From Candidatus Doudnabacteria bacterium (GTDB taxonomy: Bacteria > Patescibacteriota > Doudnabacteria > UBA920): a DNA stretch of 15,377 bases. Position 1 is the stretch's first letter, and every line of letters begins with the position of its first letter. A program made the translations under genes and the position numbers. The notes under the pieces were generated by a model. It searched no databases. It was not told the origin of the DNA and was given only the letters and a program-made list of their open reading frames with translations. This document shows, piece by piece, positions 1 to 6,580 of the stretch. Location of the stretch: assembly GCA_023245915.1 (NCBI GenBank), contig JAHFJK010000020.1, positions 1 to 15,377 of the forward strand, given 5' to 3'.

Positions 1-259
1 TATCCCGGCCATAATCCCAACCGGGCAGATTGTTAAAATGCTTAGCCAGCCGCGCCTTCAGCCCGCCCGGCGCGCGGCCAAACTGGGTTATCAGTCCGAG
101 CAAAAAAACATCAAAGTCATTGCGACCCTGGTTCCGGTATCCTTCATAGCTCTTCTTAAGCAATTCATCTTCCGCTGTTTCCCATTTCTTGCCGATTTTG
201 GGATATTTGCCGCGCAGTTGAATAATGCTGAACTTAGGATTTTGATTTTGGCCAGACAT
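1..259 (-). CDS. Unknown protein, N-terminal 86 residues (runs off left edge)
   Basis: Reading the minus strand from the ATG at 257-259 gives an open frame that continues to the window edge, so only the first 86 residues are visible. A purine-rich GGAAGGA (about 263-269) lies 3-4 bases before the ATG, one of the few Shine-Dalgarno-like sites here, which supports the start. The visible part is soluble and basic. Residues 26-34 (W..AEDELL) and 61-71 (GRAPGGLKARL) recall the helix pattern of Myb/SANT-like or GcrA-like DNA-binding domains, where a W-x3-EDE helix is followed by a GRxxG..xRL recognition helix. This is only a resemblance; I do not recognise the gene. It lies 51 bp after the RelE-like toxin gene on the same strand and may be read through from that operon. 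Confidence 0.6.
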   Translation of the reverse strand, partial: MSGQNQNPKFSIIQLRGKYPKIGKKWETAEDELLKKSYEGYRNQGRNDFDVFLLGLITQFGRAPGGLKARLAKHFNNLPGWDYGRD

Positions 260-310
260 AAATCCTTCCAATCTTTTTATTTACCCGCCTGTAAATATTA
301 TCCTAATAGT

Positions 311-562
311 TTAATAAATTCCCTGGCGGTGACCTATATTAATGACTATGATTAAAAGTTGATGCTTATATATCTCATATATAATCCTATAAGGCCAAAG
401 ATTTATAGAATATTGACCTTTATACTTGCCAAACAATTTTTTACCCAAAAAAGGATCGTTTTGCAAGGATACCAAAGCGACCTTAATTTTCCATTTGTAA
501 TCATCGGGAATCTTTTCCAAATATTTTTCTGCTTTTGGTTTTATTCTTACTGTGTAGGGCAT
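311..562 (-). CDS. RelE/ParE-family toxin (type II toxin-antitoxin)
   Basis: The 83-residue product fits the RelE/ParE fold in length and pattern. It starts MPYTVRIKPKAEKYLEKIP, typical of the first strand and helix; it has NDPFLGKKLFGKYKGQYSI in the middle, YRIIYEI at 58-64, and ends INIGHRQGIY, matching the GHRxxVY tail of the family. RelE members cut ribosome-bound mRNA and ParE members poison gyrase; the sequence alone does not decide which. The ATG at 562 is preferred over one ten codons upstream (592) because the family begins at the MPYTV strand. No ribosome binding site is visible. The start lies inside the antitoxin gene with a 62-base overlap in another frame, so translation is probably coupled to that of the antitoxin. 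Confidence 0.85.
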   Translation of the reverse strand: MPYTVRIKPKAEKYLEKIPDDYKWKIKVALVSLQNDPFLGKKLFGKYKGQYSINLWPYRIIYEIYKHQLLIIVINIGHRQGIY

Positions 563-875
563 AAGACTTATTTGCTTTTTCTGCCAAGACAAAACCGTCT
601 TTGGCTAAAATTTCTTCCAAAGCTGCATATTTCGTGTATTCGCCCGATGCCAAATCCTGGTGCGTTTCGGCAATGTCTTTGTCCAGATCCGGAAAAATAC
701 TCAAAACTTCCAAAGTTTCCTGCAAACTCTCAAAATCTTCCGCGGACATAAGCACAGCCTTGGGCCTGCCTTTGTCGGTTAAAGTGTAACGTACGCCCGG
801 TTTTTGGACTTGGTTGGCAATATCAAAAATCTTTTTTCGGGCTTCGGTTATGGACAGGGTGGTTTTTAAATTCAT
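501..875 (-). CDS. Phd/YefM-family antitoxin
   Basis: The 124-residue product begins with a clear Phd/YefM DNA-binding and dimerisation domain: SITEARKKIFDIANQV at about 8-23, a strand with RYTLTDKGRPKAVLMS at 29-44, then the helix AEDFESLQETLEVL. Such antitoxins bind their own operator as dimers and block the toxin with a C-terminal tail. Residues 62-100 are acidic, as expected for the toxin-wrapping part. The last about 20 residues (from SYALHSKNK on) are basic and come from the stretch overlapping the toxin gene, so this tail is unusual and may be a late extension. Family members are mostly 80-100 residues. The gene follows the 68-codon gene by 17 bp and precedes the toxin. No ribosome binding site is visible before the ATG. 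Confidence 0.85.
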   Translation of the reverse strand: MNLKTTLSITEARKKIFDIANQVQKPGVRYTLTDKGRPKAVLMSAEDFESLQETLEVLSIFPDLDKDIAETHQDLASGEYTKYAALEEILAKDGFVLAEKANKSYALHSKNKTKSRKIFGKDSR

Positions 876-892
876 GGATTAAGCTTTATAAA

Positions 893-1099
893 TTAAGTAT
901 ATCGCGCGACGGGCTCGCGCACCTGCCATTCTACATTATCCACGCCGCTTAAGCGGTAGTCGGTGTGGGCGCGGGCTAAATTTAAAGCCCCTTCCTCTGT
1001 TTCCGCGTGCACGGAAACTATACCCAACAGAATTTTGTCCGGAACGGTGTCAAACCAAATTTGGATGCGAAAATTTCTGGTCAATATTTTATTTTCCAT
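893..1099 (-). CDS. Small unknown protein, first gene of the toxin-antitoxin operon
   Basis: This 68-residue frame has no family I recognise. It is compact, with hydrophobic strands (RIQIWFDTVP, LGIVSVHA) followed by a short helix EEGALNLARAHT, a beta-alpha arrangement common in tiny domains of the type V.AE.EEGAL..A. There is no signal peptide or membrane segment. It is the first gene after a good promoter (TTGACA-18-TATTAT, 1126-1155) and lies 17 bp before the antitoxin gene, so the three genes are probably one transcript. No Shine-Dalgarno site is seen; the predicted 5' leader is only about 20 nt. It could be a third component, a regulator of the toxin-antitoxin pair, or an unrelated passenger. 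Confidence 0.65.
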   Translation of the reverse strand: MENKILTRNFRIQIWFDTVPDKILLGIVSVHAETEEGALNLARAHTDYRLSGVDNVEWQVREPVARYT

Positions 1100-1113
1100 A
1101 AAATATAATTACT

Positions 1114-1155
1114 TATTATGTGTACATAATAGCGTACATCTTTAATTTGTGTCAA
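1114..1155 (-). promoter_or_regulatory. Promoter with palindromic operator for the toxin-antitoxin operon
   Basis: On the minus strand a perfect -35 TTGACA (1150-1155) is followed after 18 bp by TATTAT (1126-1131). The -10 box is one end of an 18-bp inverted repeat, TATTATGTGTACATAATA (1114-1131), with 8-bp perfect arms. A dimeric repressor bound there would cover the -10 box and start site. Phd/YefM proteins usually repress their own operon, so the antitoxin is the natural candidate; this is inference. Confidence 0.7.
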
Positions 1156-1176
1156 GCGGTTAATTGCAGTGTGCCT

Positions 1177-1190
1177 TTAATTTAAATTAA
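1177..1190. repeat. AT-only 14-bp palindrome in the radC/toxin-antitoxin intergenic space
   Basis: TTAATTTAAATTAA is a perfect palindrome, but it is made only of A and T in an AT-rich stretch. No T-run follows it as a terminator would need. It is the only structure I see between the radC stop and the toxin-antitoxin promoter. Confidence 0.3.
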
Positions 1191-1269
1191 CTCATGAGGA
1201 TACTCTAAATTGTTAAAAAATTAAGGACTTTTGCCAATTGTGAACCACCAAAATTAAATTAATCGCAGG

Positions 1270-1932
1270 CTAGAGCAAATGTTTGTCTTTAAGACTGGCG
1301 AAGCCCCGGCTGGTGACAATAACATGATCTATCACCTCTATACCCAAGACTCGCCCGGCATGTCTTAAGCGTTGAGTGACCGCCAGATCTTCATCAGAGG
1401 GTTCTAAGCTGCCCGAAGGATGGTTGTGGGCGACAATAATGTGTGAGGCTAAATATTTTACGGCAGGCTCAAAAATTTCGCGGGGATGAATGAGACTGCC
1501 GTTTAGCGTACCCACCGAGACTACCTCCCTCTTAACCAGCTGATTTTGGGTATCCAAATAAAACACGACAAAGTTTTCTTTTTTGTGGTCGCGGATATCT
1601 TTTAATTCTTCCCAAACTTCCCGGGGTGATAAAATTAACGCCGCTTTTTTCCCCCTCAATAATCTCCTGCCTAATTCAAAACAAGCGACTATTTCGCAGG
1701 CTTTGGCAGACCCCAGGCCATGGATACTTTGCAATTCTTCCAAATCGGCCTTAGCCAATAGGCTGTCTTTAAATTGATGTAAAATTTTTTTAGATAACTC
1801 TAAAACTCCTGTGCCGGCTGGTCCGGTGCGCAATAAAATCGCCAATAATTCAGCATCGCTCAATTTTCCCGCTCCATACCTTTCCAATTTTTCCCTGGGT
1901 TGTTCAATTTTGTGCATATCCTTAATCGGCAT
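1270..1932 (-). CDS. radC: RadC family protein (JAMM/MPN+ domain, UPF0758)
   Basis: The 220-residue product has the full RadC layout. Residues 1-90 are the helical UPF0758 N-terminal part with a helix-hairpin-helix segment (LQSIHGLGSAKACEI, about 67-81) and the family opening PREKLERYGAGKLSDAELLA. Residues 100-220 are the JAB/MPN domain with the metal motif H169-N-H171, S179 and D182 (HNHPSGSLEPSDED), followed by the usual GIEVIDHVIV strand. Length is normal. RadC was named for DNA repair, but that role is disputed; the intact JAMM site suggests a metal-dependent hydrolase. It stands alone between rpoC and the toxin-antitoxin operon. The start has no Shine-Dalgarno site; a promoter places the mRNA start at or next to the ATG. 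A LexA-like box lies in that promoter. Confidence 0.93.
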   Translation of the reverse strand: MPIKDMHKIEQPREKLERYGAGKLSDAELLAILLRTGPAGTGVLELSKKILHQFKDSLLAKADLEELQSIHGLGSAKACEIVACFELGRRLLRGKKAALILSPREVWEELKDIRDHKKENFVVFYLDTQNQLVKREVVSVGTLNGSLIHPREIFEPAVKYLASHIIVAHNHPSGSLEPSDEDLAVTQRLRHAGRVLGIEVIDHVIVTSRGFASLKDKHLL

Positions 1933-1938
1933 TTTTAT

Positions 1939-1967
1939 ATGGTAAACAATCGTTCACCATTAGTCAA
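1939..1967 (-). promoter_or_regulatory. radC promoter with LexA-like operator
   Basis: On the minus strand, TTGACT (1962-1967) and TACCAT (1939-1944) are 17 bp apart, and the ATG of radC comes 6 bp later, so the transcript would begin at about the start codon. The spacer and -10 form an inverted repeat with 9-bp arms (1939-1947 and 1952-1960, one mismatch). Its core on the minus strand, TGAACGATTGTTTA (1943-1956), resembles the Bacillus-type LexA/DinR box (GAAC-N4-GTTC form, last base changed). SOS control of radC is therefore possible; the match is by eye only. Confidence 0.5.
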
Positions 1968-1971
1968 CATC

Positions 1972-1997
1972 AAAAAATGGCCGGTATTGGCCATTTT
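1972..1997 (-). terminator. Rho-independent terminator of rpoC
   Basis: On the minus strand, 25 bp after the rpoC stop, AAAATGGCC and GGCCATTTT form a perfect 9-bp stem around a 6-base loop, and the 3' arm runs into a T tract (1972-1977). It separates rpoC from the radC promoter just downstream. Confidence 0.85.
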
Positions 1998-2021
1998 CTA
2001 ATTATTTATCCACAGCTTTTT

Positions 2022-5000
2022 CTATTCGCTGACTTCGTCCGAAGATGCGGAGGCGGCGTCGGTTTCCAGTTGCAGGTTTTGCCGGGCGATTTCATCGCTA
2101 TAGCCGGTGCCGGCAGGAATTAATTTGCCGATAATCACGTTTTCCTTCAAACCCCTTAAAAAATCAGTCTTGCCGGTAACCGCCGCCTCAATTAACACGC
2201 GGGTGGTTTCCTGGAAAGATGCCGCGGCTAAAAACGAGTCGGTGTTTAAAGAAACTTTAGTAATGCCCATTAGCAGCTGCTCTGGGACAGCCGGACGTTT
2301 GCCCGAAGCTTTGAGCTGTTCGTTAACCAAATTCAGCTTGGATTTGTCCGCGATTTCCCCGACCGTCAAGGCGCTGTCGCCGGAATCGGCTATCCGTACC
2401 TTGGAAAACATTTGCTTAACAATCACCTCAATGTGCTTGTCGTGAATATTTTGGCCCTGGGAGACATAAATATCCTGAACTTCCTTGACAATATATTTTT
2501 GCGCTTCTTCCAGTCCTTTAAGCTCCATGATTTGGTTGGGATTTAAATTGCCTTCGGTTAACTGCTGGCCTTTGACAACCAAATCGCCATCGGCAATTAA
2601 CAAAGACAGTGATGCAGGAATAATGTACTCCTTCACCTCGTCGCTTTCATGCAAAACAATAATTTTCCCTTTCTCCAGTCTTACCAATCCGCTGGATTTG
2701 GCTTTAACCGGCTTGCCCGAGGAATCTATGTAAAGGGTGTCGTTAGCATTAACTTTACTGCCGTCTTTAATCGCTGACTGCGCGCCGTCTAACTCGTAGA
2801 CATCTTTAGCCGCGTCCTGACCCTGCACGCGCACGACATACTCTTTGTTATTAGGCTTGGCAATATACCCCTGCCCGTCAATTTCGGCAACATAAGCCAT
2901 ACCTTTAGGCTCCCGAGCTTCAAATAACTCTTCCACTCTGGGCAACCCCTGGGTAATGTCTTTAACAGAAGCTGAACCGCCGGTGTGGAAGGTCCTCATA
3001 GTCAGCTGGGTGCCTGGTTCGCCAATGGCTTGAGCGGCCACTATGCCTACTGCCGCGCCCAGCTGCACCATATCATTAAAGCCTAAATCGTAACCATAGC
3101 ATAATTTGCAAATACCCCTGGACAATTTGCACTTCAAAACACTTCTACATTTCACTTCCGCAATGCCGGCATCGACAATTTCCCTGGCTTGCAAATCGTC
3201 AATCCCCTGATTTTTTTCCACAATGACTTTTCCGCGGTCGCCTTTTACGTCCTCTGCCGCCACTCTGCCAAACAGGCGGCGGTCAAACGGCTTGTTCATT
3301 TTTTGACTTTCCTCCAAAGAAATTACATCAAACTCCCGGGTACCGCAGTCCTGGCTATTGACTACAATATCCTGCGCTACGTCAACCAAACGTCTTGTTA
3401 AGTAACCGGCATCAGCCGTCCTTAAAGCCGTGTCTGACATACCTTTTCGGCTGCCGTGAGTGGAAATAAAATATTCCAAAACATTTAAGCCTTCTTTAAA
3501 GCTGCCCTTAACCGGCAGTTCAATGACATCTCCGGCTGGGTTGACAACTAAACCTTTCATGCCGGACATTTGGGTAATTTGGGAAAATGAACCTCTGGCG
3601 CCGCTGCTGACAAAATAGTTCACGCTGCCGAATTCAGAGACAGTTCCGGTAACGGACTTGGCGATTTTTTCGGAAATATCAGCCCAAATTTCTACCACTC
3701 TGTTATATCTTTCTTCTTCAGTCAACAGCCCTTCTCTAAATTGCTGGTAAGTATTTTCCACTTCATCGTCCGCGCCTCTTAACATTTCGTGTTTGCTTTG
3801 CGGCACCAGCAAATCATCCATGCCCCAGGACAGTCCGCTCTTTTTCATATAGTAAAAACCGGTGCGTTTGATTTCGTCAATCAGTTCAGCCGTCCTTTCG
3901 TTGCCCAGCAAGCGATGCGCTTCCCGAACCAGGCTCTGCAGCTTTTTCTTGTCAAAATTTTCATTCCTGAAACCTAACTCCTGAGGCACCACCTTGTTAA
4001 AAATTAAACGACCAACGCAAGTTTCAATTATTTCGCCACCTGCCCCGACCCTAGCGTCGGGGTTGTCTAATCTCACCTTTATCTTGGCCTGAATACCAAC
4101 GTGTCCATTGTTGTATGCCAAAATTGCCTCACTCGGTGAGGAAAAAACTTTGCCCTCGCCCTTTGCCCCTTCGTGAATTCGGGTTATGTAATAACAGCCC
4201 ACCACCACGTCTTTGTCCGGAGTCATAACCGGGTCGCCGGAAGCCGGCTTGAGCAAATTGTGGGCGGAAACCATAATTTCGCGGGCTTCTTTTTGGGCGG
4301 CTTCAGTCAAAGGCACGTGCACGGCCATTTGGTCGCCATCGAAGTCCGCGTTAAAAGCCGCGCAAACCATGGGGTGCAGCTGAATGGCCTTGCCTTCTAT
4401 AAGCACGGGCTGAAAAGCCTGGAAACCCAGGCGGTGCAGGGTGGGCGCGCGGTTGAGCAAAACAAAATGGTCTTTGGTAACCTCTTCCAAAATATCATAA
4501 ACTTCTTCCCTGCCCTGCTCAATTAAACGGTTGGCTGACCTGACGTTGTGGGCGAATTCTCTGCCAATAAGTTTGGATATTACAAAAGGCTTAAACAGCT
4601 CCAAAGCCATCATTTTTGGCAAGCCGCACTGATGCAATTTTAAATGCGGACCGACTACAATCACGCTCCGGCCGGAATAATCCACCCGTTTGCCCAGCAA
4701 GTTTTGGCGGAAACGCCCCTGCTTGCCTTTTAGCATATCAGCCAGCGAGCGGAGTTTGCGCTTCTGACCGGTGGAAGCCGTAACTTCCTTGCCATGGCGG
4801 ATGCTGTTGTCAATTAAAGCGTCCACGGCTTCCTGCAGCATGCGCTTTTCGTTGCGGGTGATGACCTCGGGAGCTTTAATCTCCAATAATTTTTTTAAAC
4901 GGTTGTTGCGATTAATCACCCGGCGGTACAAATCATTCAAATCCGAAGCCGCAAACCGGCCGCCGTCCAACTGCACCATGGGCCTTAAGTCCGGCGGGAT

Positions 5001-5942
5001 TACCGGCAAAACTGAAATCAACATCCACTCCGGGCGCAGCCCGGAATTGATTAAAGACTTTACCAGTTTTAAACGCTTTAAAACTTTTCTTTGCGCCTGG
5101 CCTTCCAGCCCGGGCAACTGGGTTTGCAAGTCCCCCAATAATTGTTCCAAATTAATATCCGAGAGCAGGTTTTTCAAGCCTTCGGCACCAATGCTGGCGG
5201 AAAACACGGGCCCGTATTTCAAAGACAAATCGCGATAGGCAAGTTCGCTGATAATTTGCATTTTTTTAATAGATTTCAGCTCAGCTCTGGCCTGGTCGCG
5301 GATGCTTTCCAGGCCCTCTACTTCCTTGCCCCAGCCGTCTTTAAGGCGCGTGACTTCGGCATCTATTTCTGCTTCCAGGACATCTTTATCTTTGGCGCTT
5401 TTTTGCGACATTGAGCTCCGGGTTTTGGCAATCAGGGTTTCAAACTTGTCCTCAATCTCTTTTTTCTTGCTTTTAAATTCGCGCTCAATCTGCTCAAGGG
5501 TCTGCAGGCGAGCTTCTTCATCGACATTGTTGATAATATAGGCGGCAAAGTAAACAACTTTTTCCAACTCCTGCACGCCCAAATCTAAAACCAGGCCCAG
5601 GCGCGAAGGCACGCCGCGCAAAAACCAAATATGGGTTACCGGCACGGCTAATTTAATGTGCGCCATCCGCTCTCTGCGCACGCTGGATTTGGTAACTTCC
5701 ACTCCGCACTTGTCGCAAACAATACCTTTGTAGCGGATTCTTTTGTATTTGCCGCAGTAACATTCCCAATCTTTAATTGGCCCAAAAATTTTCTCGTCAA
5801 AAAGCCCGTCCTTTTCCGGGCGCTGGGTGCGGTAGTTTATGGTTTCCGGCTTAGTCACTTCCCCGTGCGACCATTGCATAATGGTGTCGGGTGAAGCAAG
5901 TCTTAACCGTACGCCTTTGAAATCTTCGGTTTGGGTAAACAT
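2022..5942 (-). CDS. rpoC: DNA-directed RNA polymerase subunit beta'
   Basis: The 1306-residue product is a complete beta' subunit, which carries the magnesium site of RNA synthesis. The N-terminal zinc ribbon has C61, C63, C76 and C79. A long charged, coiled-coil-like insertion follows (about 140-235), like that in actinobacterial beta' and absent from E. coli. The active-site motif NADFDGDQM spans 531-539 with D533, D535 and D537 holding the metal. The second zinc site has C866, C938, C945 and C948 with the usual spacing. The bridge-helix/trigger-loop region ends QAIGEPGTQLTMRTFHTGG. The C-terminus is short and acidic. Size lies below E. coli (1407), as usual without the large lineage insertions. 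The ATG matches the family start; no ribosome binding site precedes it and a heptamer repeat abuts it. It lies 640 bp from rpoB rather than next to it. Confidence 0.98.
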   Translation of the reverse strand: MFTQTEDFKGVRLRLASPDTIMQWSHGEVTKPETINYRTQRPEKDGLFDEKIFGPIKDWECYCGKYKRIRYKGIVCDKCGVEVTKSSVRRERMAHIKLAVPVTHIWFLRGVPSRLGLVLDLGVQELEKVVYFAAYIINNVDEEARLQTLEQIEREFKSKKKEIEDKFETLIAKTRSSMSQKSAKDKDVLEAEIDAEVTRLKDGWGKEVEGLESIRDQARAELKSIKKMQIISELAYRDLSLKYGPVFSASIGAEGLKNLLSDINLEQLLGDLQTQLPGLEGQAQRKVLKRLKLVKSLINSGLRPEWMLISVLPVIPPDLRPMVQLDGGRFAASDLNDLYRRVINRNNRLKKLLEIKAPEVITRNEKRMLQEAVDALIDNSIRHGKEVTASTGQKRKLRSLADMLKGKQGRFRQNLLGKRVDYSGRSVIVVGPHLKLHQCGLPKMMALELFKPFVISKLIGREFAHNVRSANRLIEQGREEVYDILEEVTKDHFVLLNRAPTLHRLGFQAFQPVLIEGKAIQLHPMVCAAFNADFDGDQMAVHVPLTEAAQKEAREIMVSAHNLLKPASGDPVMTPDKDVVVGCYYITRIHEGAKGEGKVFSSPSEAILAYNNGHVGIQAKIKVRLDNPDARVGAGGEIIETCVGRLIFNKVVPQELGFRNENFDKKKLQSLVREAHRLLGNERTAELIDEIKRTGFYYMKKSGLSWGMDDLLVPQSKHEMLRGADDEVENTYQQFREGLLTEEERYNRVVEIWADISEKIAKSVTGTVSEFGSVNYFVSSGARGSFSQITQMSGMKGLVVNPAGDVIELPVKGSFKEGLNVLEYFISTHGSRKGMSDTALRTADAGYLTRRLVDVAQDIVVNSQDCGTREFDVISLEESQKMNKPFDRRLFGRVAAEDVKGDRGKVIVEKNQGIDDLQAREIVDAGIAEVKCRSVLKCKLSRGICKLCYGYDLGFNDMVQLGAAVGIVAAQAIGEPGTQLTMRTFHTGGSASVKDITQGLPRVEELFEAREPKGMAYVAEIDGQGYIAKPNNKEYVVRVQGQDAAKDVYELDGAQSAIKDGSKVNANDTLYIDSSGKPVKAKSSGLVRLEKGKIIVLHESDEVKEYIIPASLSLLIADGDLVVKGQQLTEGNLNPNQIMELKGLEEAQKYIVKEVQDIYVSQGQNIHDKHIEVIVKQMFSKVRIADSGDSALTVGEIADKSKLNLVNEQLKASGKRPAVPEQLLMGITKVSLNTDSFLAAASFQETTRVLIEAAVTGKTDFLRGLKENVIIGKLIPAGTGYSDEIARQNLQLETDAASASSDEVSE

Positions 5943-5978
5943 AGGTTAGAGGTTGGAAATTAGATAATTAGATGTTGG
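5943..5978. repeat. Degenerate heptamer tandem repeat abutting the rpoC start codon
   Basis: Five consecutive units on the plus strand, AGGTTAG, AGGTTGG, AAATTAG, ATAATTAG and ATGTTGG, follow the pattern RRTTRG with a period of 7 (one of 8). On the mRNA strand they form the whole 36-base segment before the rpoC ATG and include no Shine-Dalgarno sequence. A similar heptamer array lies inside the tsaB gene. Confidence 0.6.
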
Positions 5979-6010
5979 ACTTATTAAAAAATTAAATAAA
6001 CTTGATGTGT

Positions 6011-6097
6011 CATTCCGGAAAATTTATATTGCTGTTAAATTTATCCGGAATCTATTTTTTTAGATTCCCTCCGCCAGCTGGCGGATTCGCAGGAATG
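6011..6097. repeat. Compound palindromic element (REP/MITE-like) between rpoC and the 78-codon gene
   Basis: An 87-bp stretch bounded by CATTCC and its complement GGAATG holds three hairpins in a row. The first is ATTCCGGA...TCCGGAAT (6012-6051), extended by AAATTTA/TAAATTT. The second is GGAATCTA-T6-TAGATTCC (6047-6068). The third is the perfect 16-bp palindrome TCCGCCAGCTGGCGGA (6070-6085). There is no open frame. Such dense nesting within matching ends is typical of small non-coding mobile repeats. Whether other copies exist in the genome cannot be seen here. Confidence 0.6.
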
Positions 6098-6109
6098 GAA
6101 TAAAAGTTC

Positions 6110-6138
6110 TTTACAAAACCCTCTTTTTCTGATATTAT
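6110..6138 (+). promoter_or_regulatory. Strong sigma-70-type promoter of the 78-codon gene
   Basis: TTTACA (6110-6115) and TATTAT (6133-6138) are exactly 17 bp apart, with TGA directly before the -10 box, an extended -10. The predicted start at about 6145 leaves a leader of about 25 nt that contains a perfect ribosome binding site. Confidence 0.8.
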
Positions 6139-6156
6139 TAGCTGTTCAAATAAGCT

Positions 6157-6164
6157 AAGGAGGT
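6157..6164 (+). promoter_or_regulatory. Consensus Shine-Dalgarno site, AAGGAGGT
   Basis: AAGGAGGT lies 5 bases before the ATG at 6170 and fixes the start of the 78-codon gene. It is the only full-consensus site in the window; nearly all neighbours have none. Confidence 0.85.
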
Positions 6165-6169
6165 CCAAG

Positions 6170-6406
6170 ATGAAATATTTTTATTGGGCTGAGGTTGAAA
6201 CCTGGGATGGTGTAATCTTCCCTCCTGAACATTCAGGAGTTGTAGATGTAACAAGTCCGATCAAGGACGAGAAAGGACTGCAGCGTTTGCAATCGGCAAT
6301 TGAAAAAAAGCTAACTAAACTGTTCGGACACCGAGGAAGCCGTCAAGGAGATCCGCCGATGCAAGCTGAAGTCAAACTTATTCGCAACTTTCGTCCTCTG
6401 CCCTGA
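6170..6406 (+). CDS. Unknown 78-residue protein encoded between rpoB and rpoC on the opposite strand
   Basis: I do not recognise this protein. It starts MKYFYWAEVETWDGVIFPP, has a mid helix (LQRLQSAIEKKLTKLF, about 37-52) followed by a basic, glycine-rich stretch (GHRGSRQGD) and ends in a strand (AEVKLIRNF). There is no signal peptide or membrane segment, so it is probably a small cytosolic protein. That it is real is supported by a complete expression unit: extended -10 promoter, consensus ribosome binding site at ideal distance, and a strong terminator 48 bp after the stop. Its setting is odd: it is transcribed against rpoB and rpoC, which are normally neighbours, and its translation signals differ from all surrounding genes. 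It may have been inserted here. Function is unknown. Confidence 0.8.
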   Translation: MKYFYWAEVETWDGVIFPPEHSGVVDVTSPIKDEKGLQRLQSAIEKKLTKLFGHRGSRQGDPPMQAEVKLIRNFRPLP

Positions 6407-6453
6407 GTCCACTGCCGCATTTCGTTCTCATCGCTGCCGATCGACATCCACGT

Positions 6454-6510
6454 CCGGTTCTGTCATCCCGCATCCTTGCGGGAGTTCGACAGAACCGGCT
6501 TTTCTTTTTT
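6454..6510 (+). terminator. Strong rho-independent terminator after the 78-codon gene
   Basis: CCGGTTCTGTC (6454-6464) pairs with GACAGAACCGG (6488-6498) in an 11-bp perfect stem. Inside it CCCGCA and TGCGGG form a second hairpin. The outer arm is followed by CTTTTCTTTTTT (6499-6510). On the minus strand there is no T-run, so rpoB transcripts would not be stopped by it. Confidence 0.85.
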
Positions 6511-6514
6511 ATAT

Positions 6515-6580
6515 CCGATGATACGGTGATTACGCGGATAGTGCAGATCTGTGTCATCAGCGATATCTGCGTATCTGCGG
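6515..6580. repeat. Head-to-head array of 8-9-bp units just after the rpoB stop
   Basis: To the right of the centre (6547/6548) the plus strand has ATCTGTGTC, ATCAGCGAT, ATCTGCGT and ATCTGCGG. To the left, the minus strand has ATCTGCACT, ATCCGCGTA, ATCACCGT and ATCATCGG. Both halves share the unit spacing 9, 9, 8 and match at 23 of 34 positions, so the whole is a 66-bp imperfect palindrome. It starts two bases after the rpoB stop codon and would be part of the rpoB mRNA. Confidence 0.65.

Noticed and set aside
38..355. Plus-strand open frame of 105 codons at the left edge
   Set aside because: It is antisense to the partial gene at 1-259 and to the toxin gene end, both with better coding evidence.
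501..562. Frameshift error between antitoxin and toxin genes
   Set aside because: Both frames are complete with proper starts and family-typical ends; the overlap may be real, so it is reported as odd rather than broken.
4771..5238. Plus-strand open frame of 155 codons antisense to rpoC
   Set aside because: It is fully within the conserved beta' gene and shows no protein family signature.
6515..6580. CRISPR array
   Set aside because: Units are 8-9 bp, degenerate and in two orientations without spacers.
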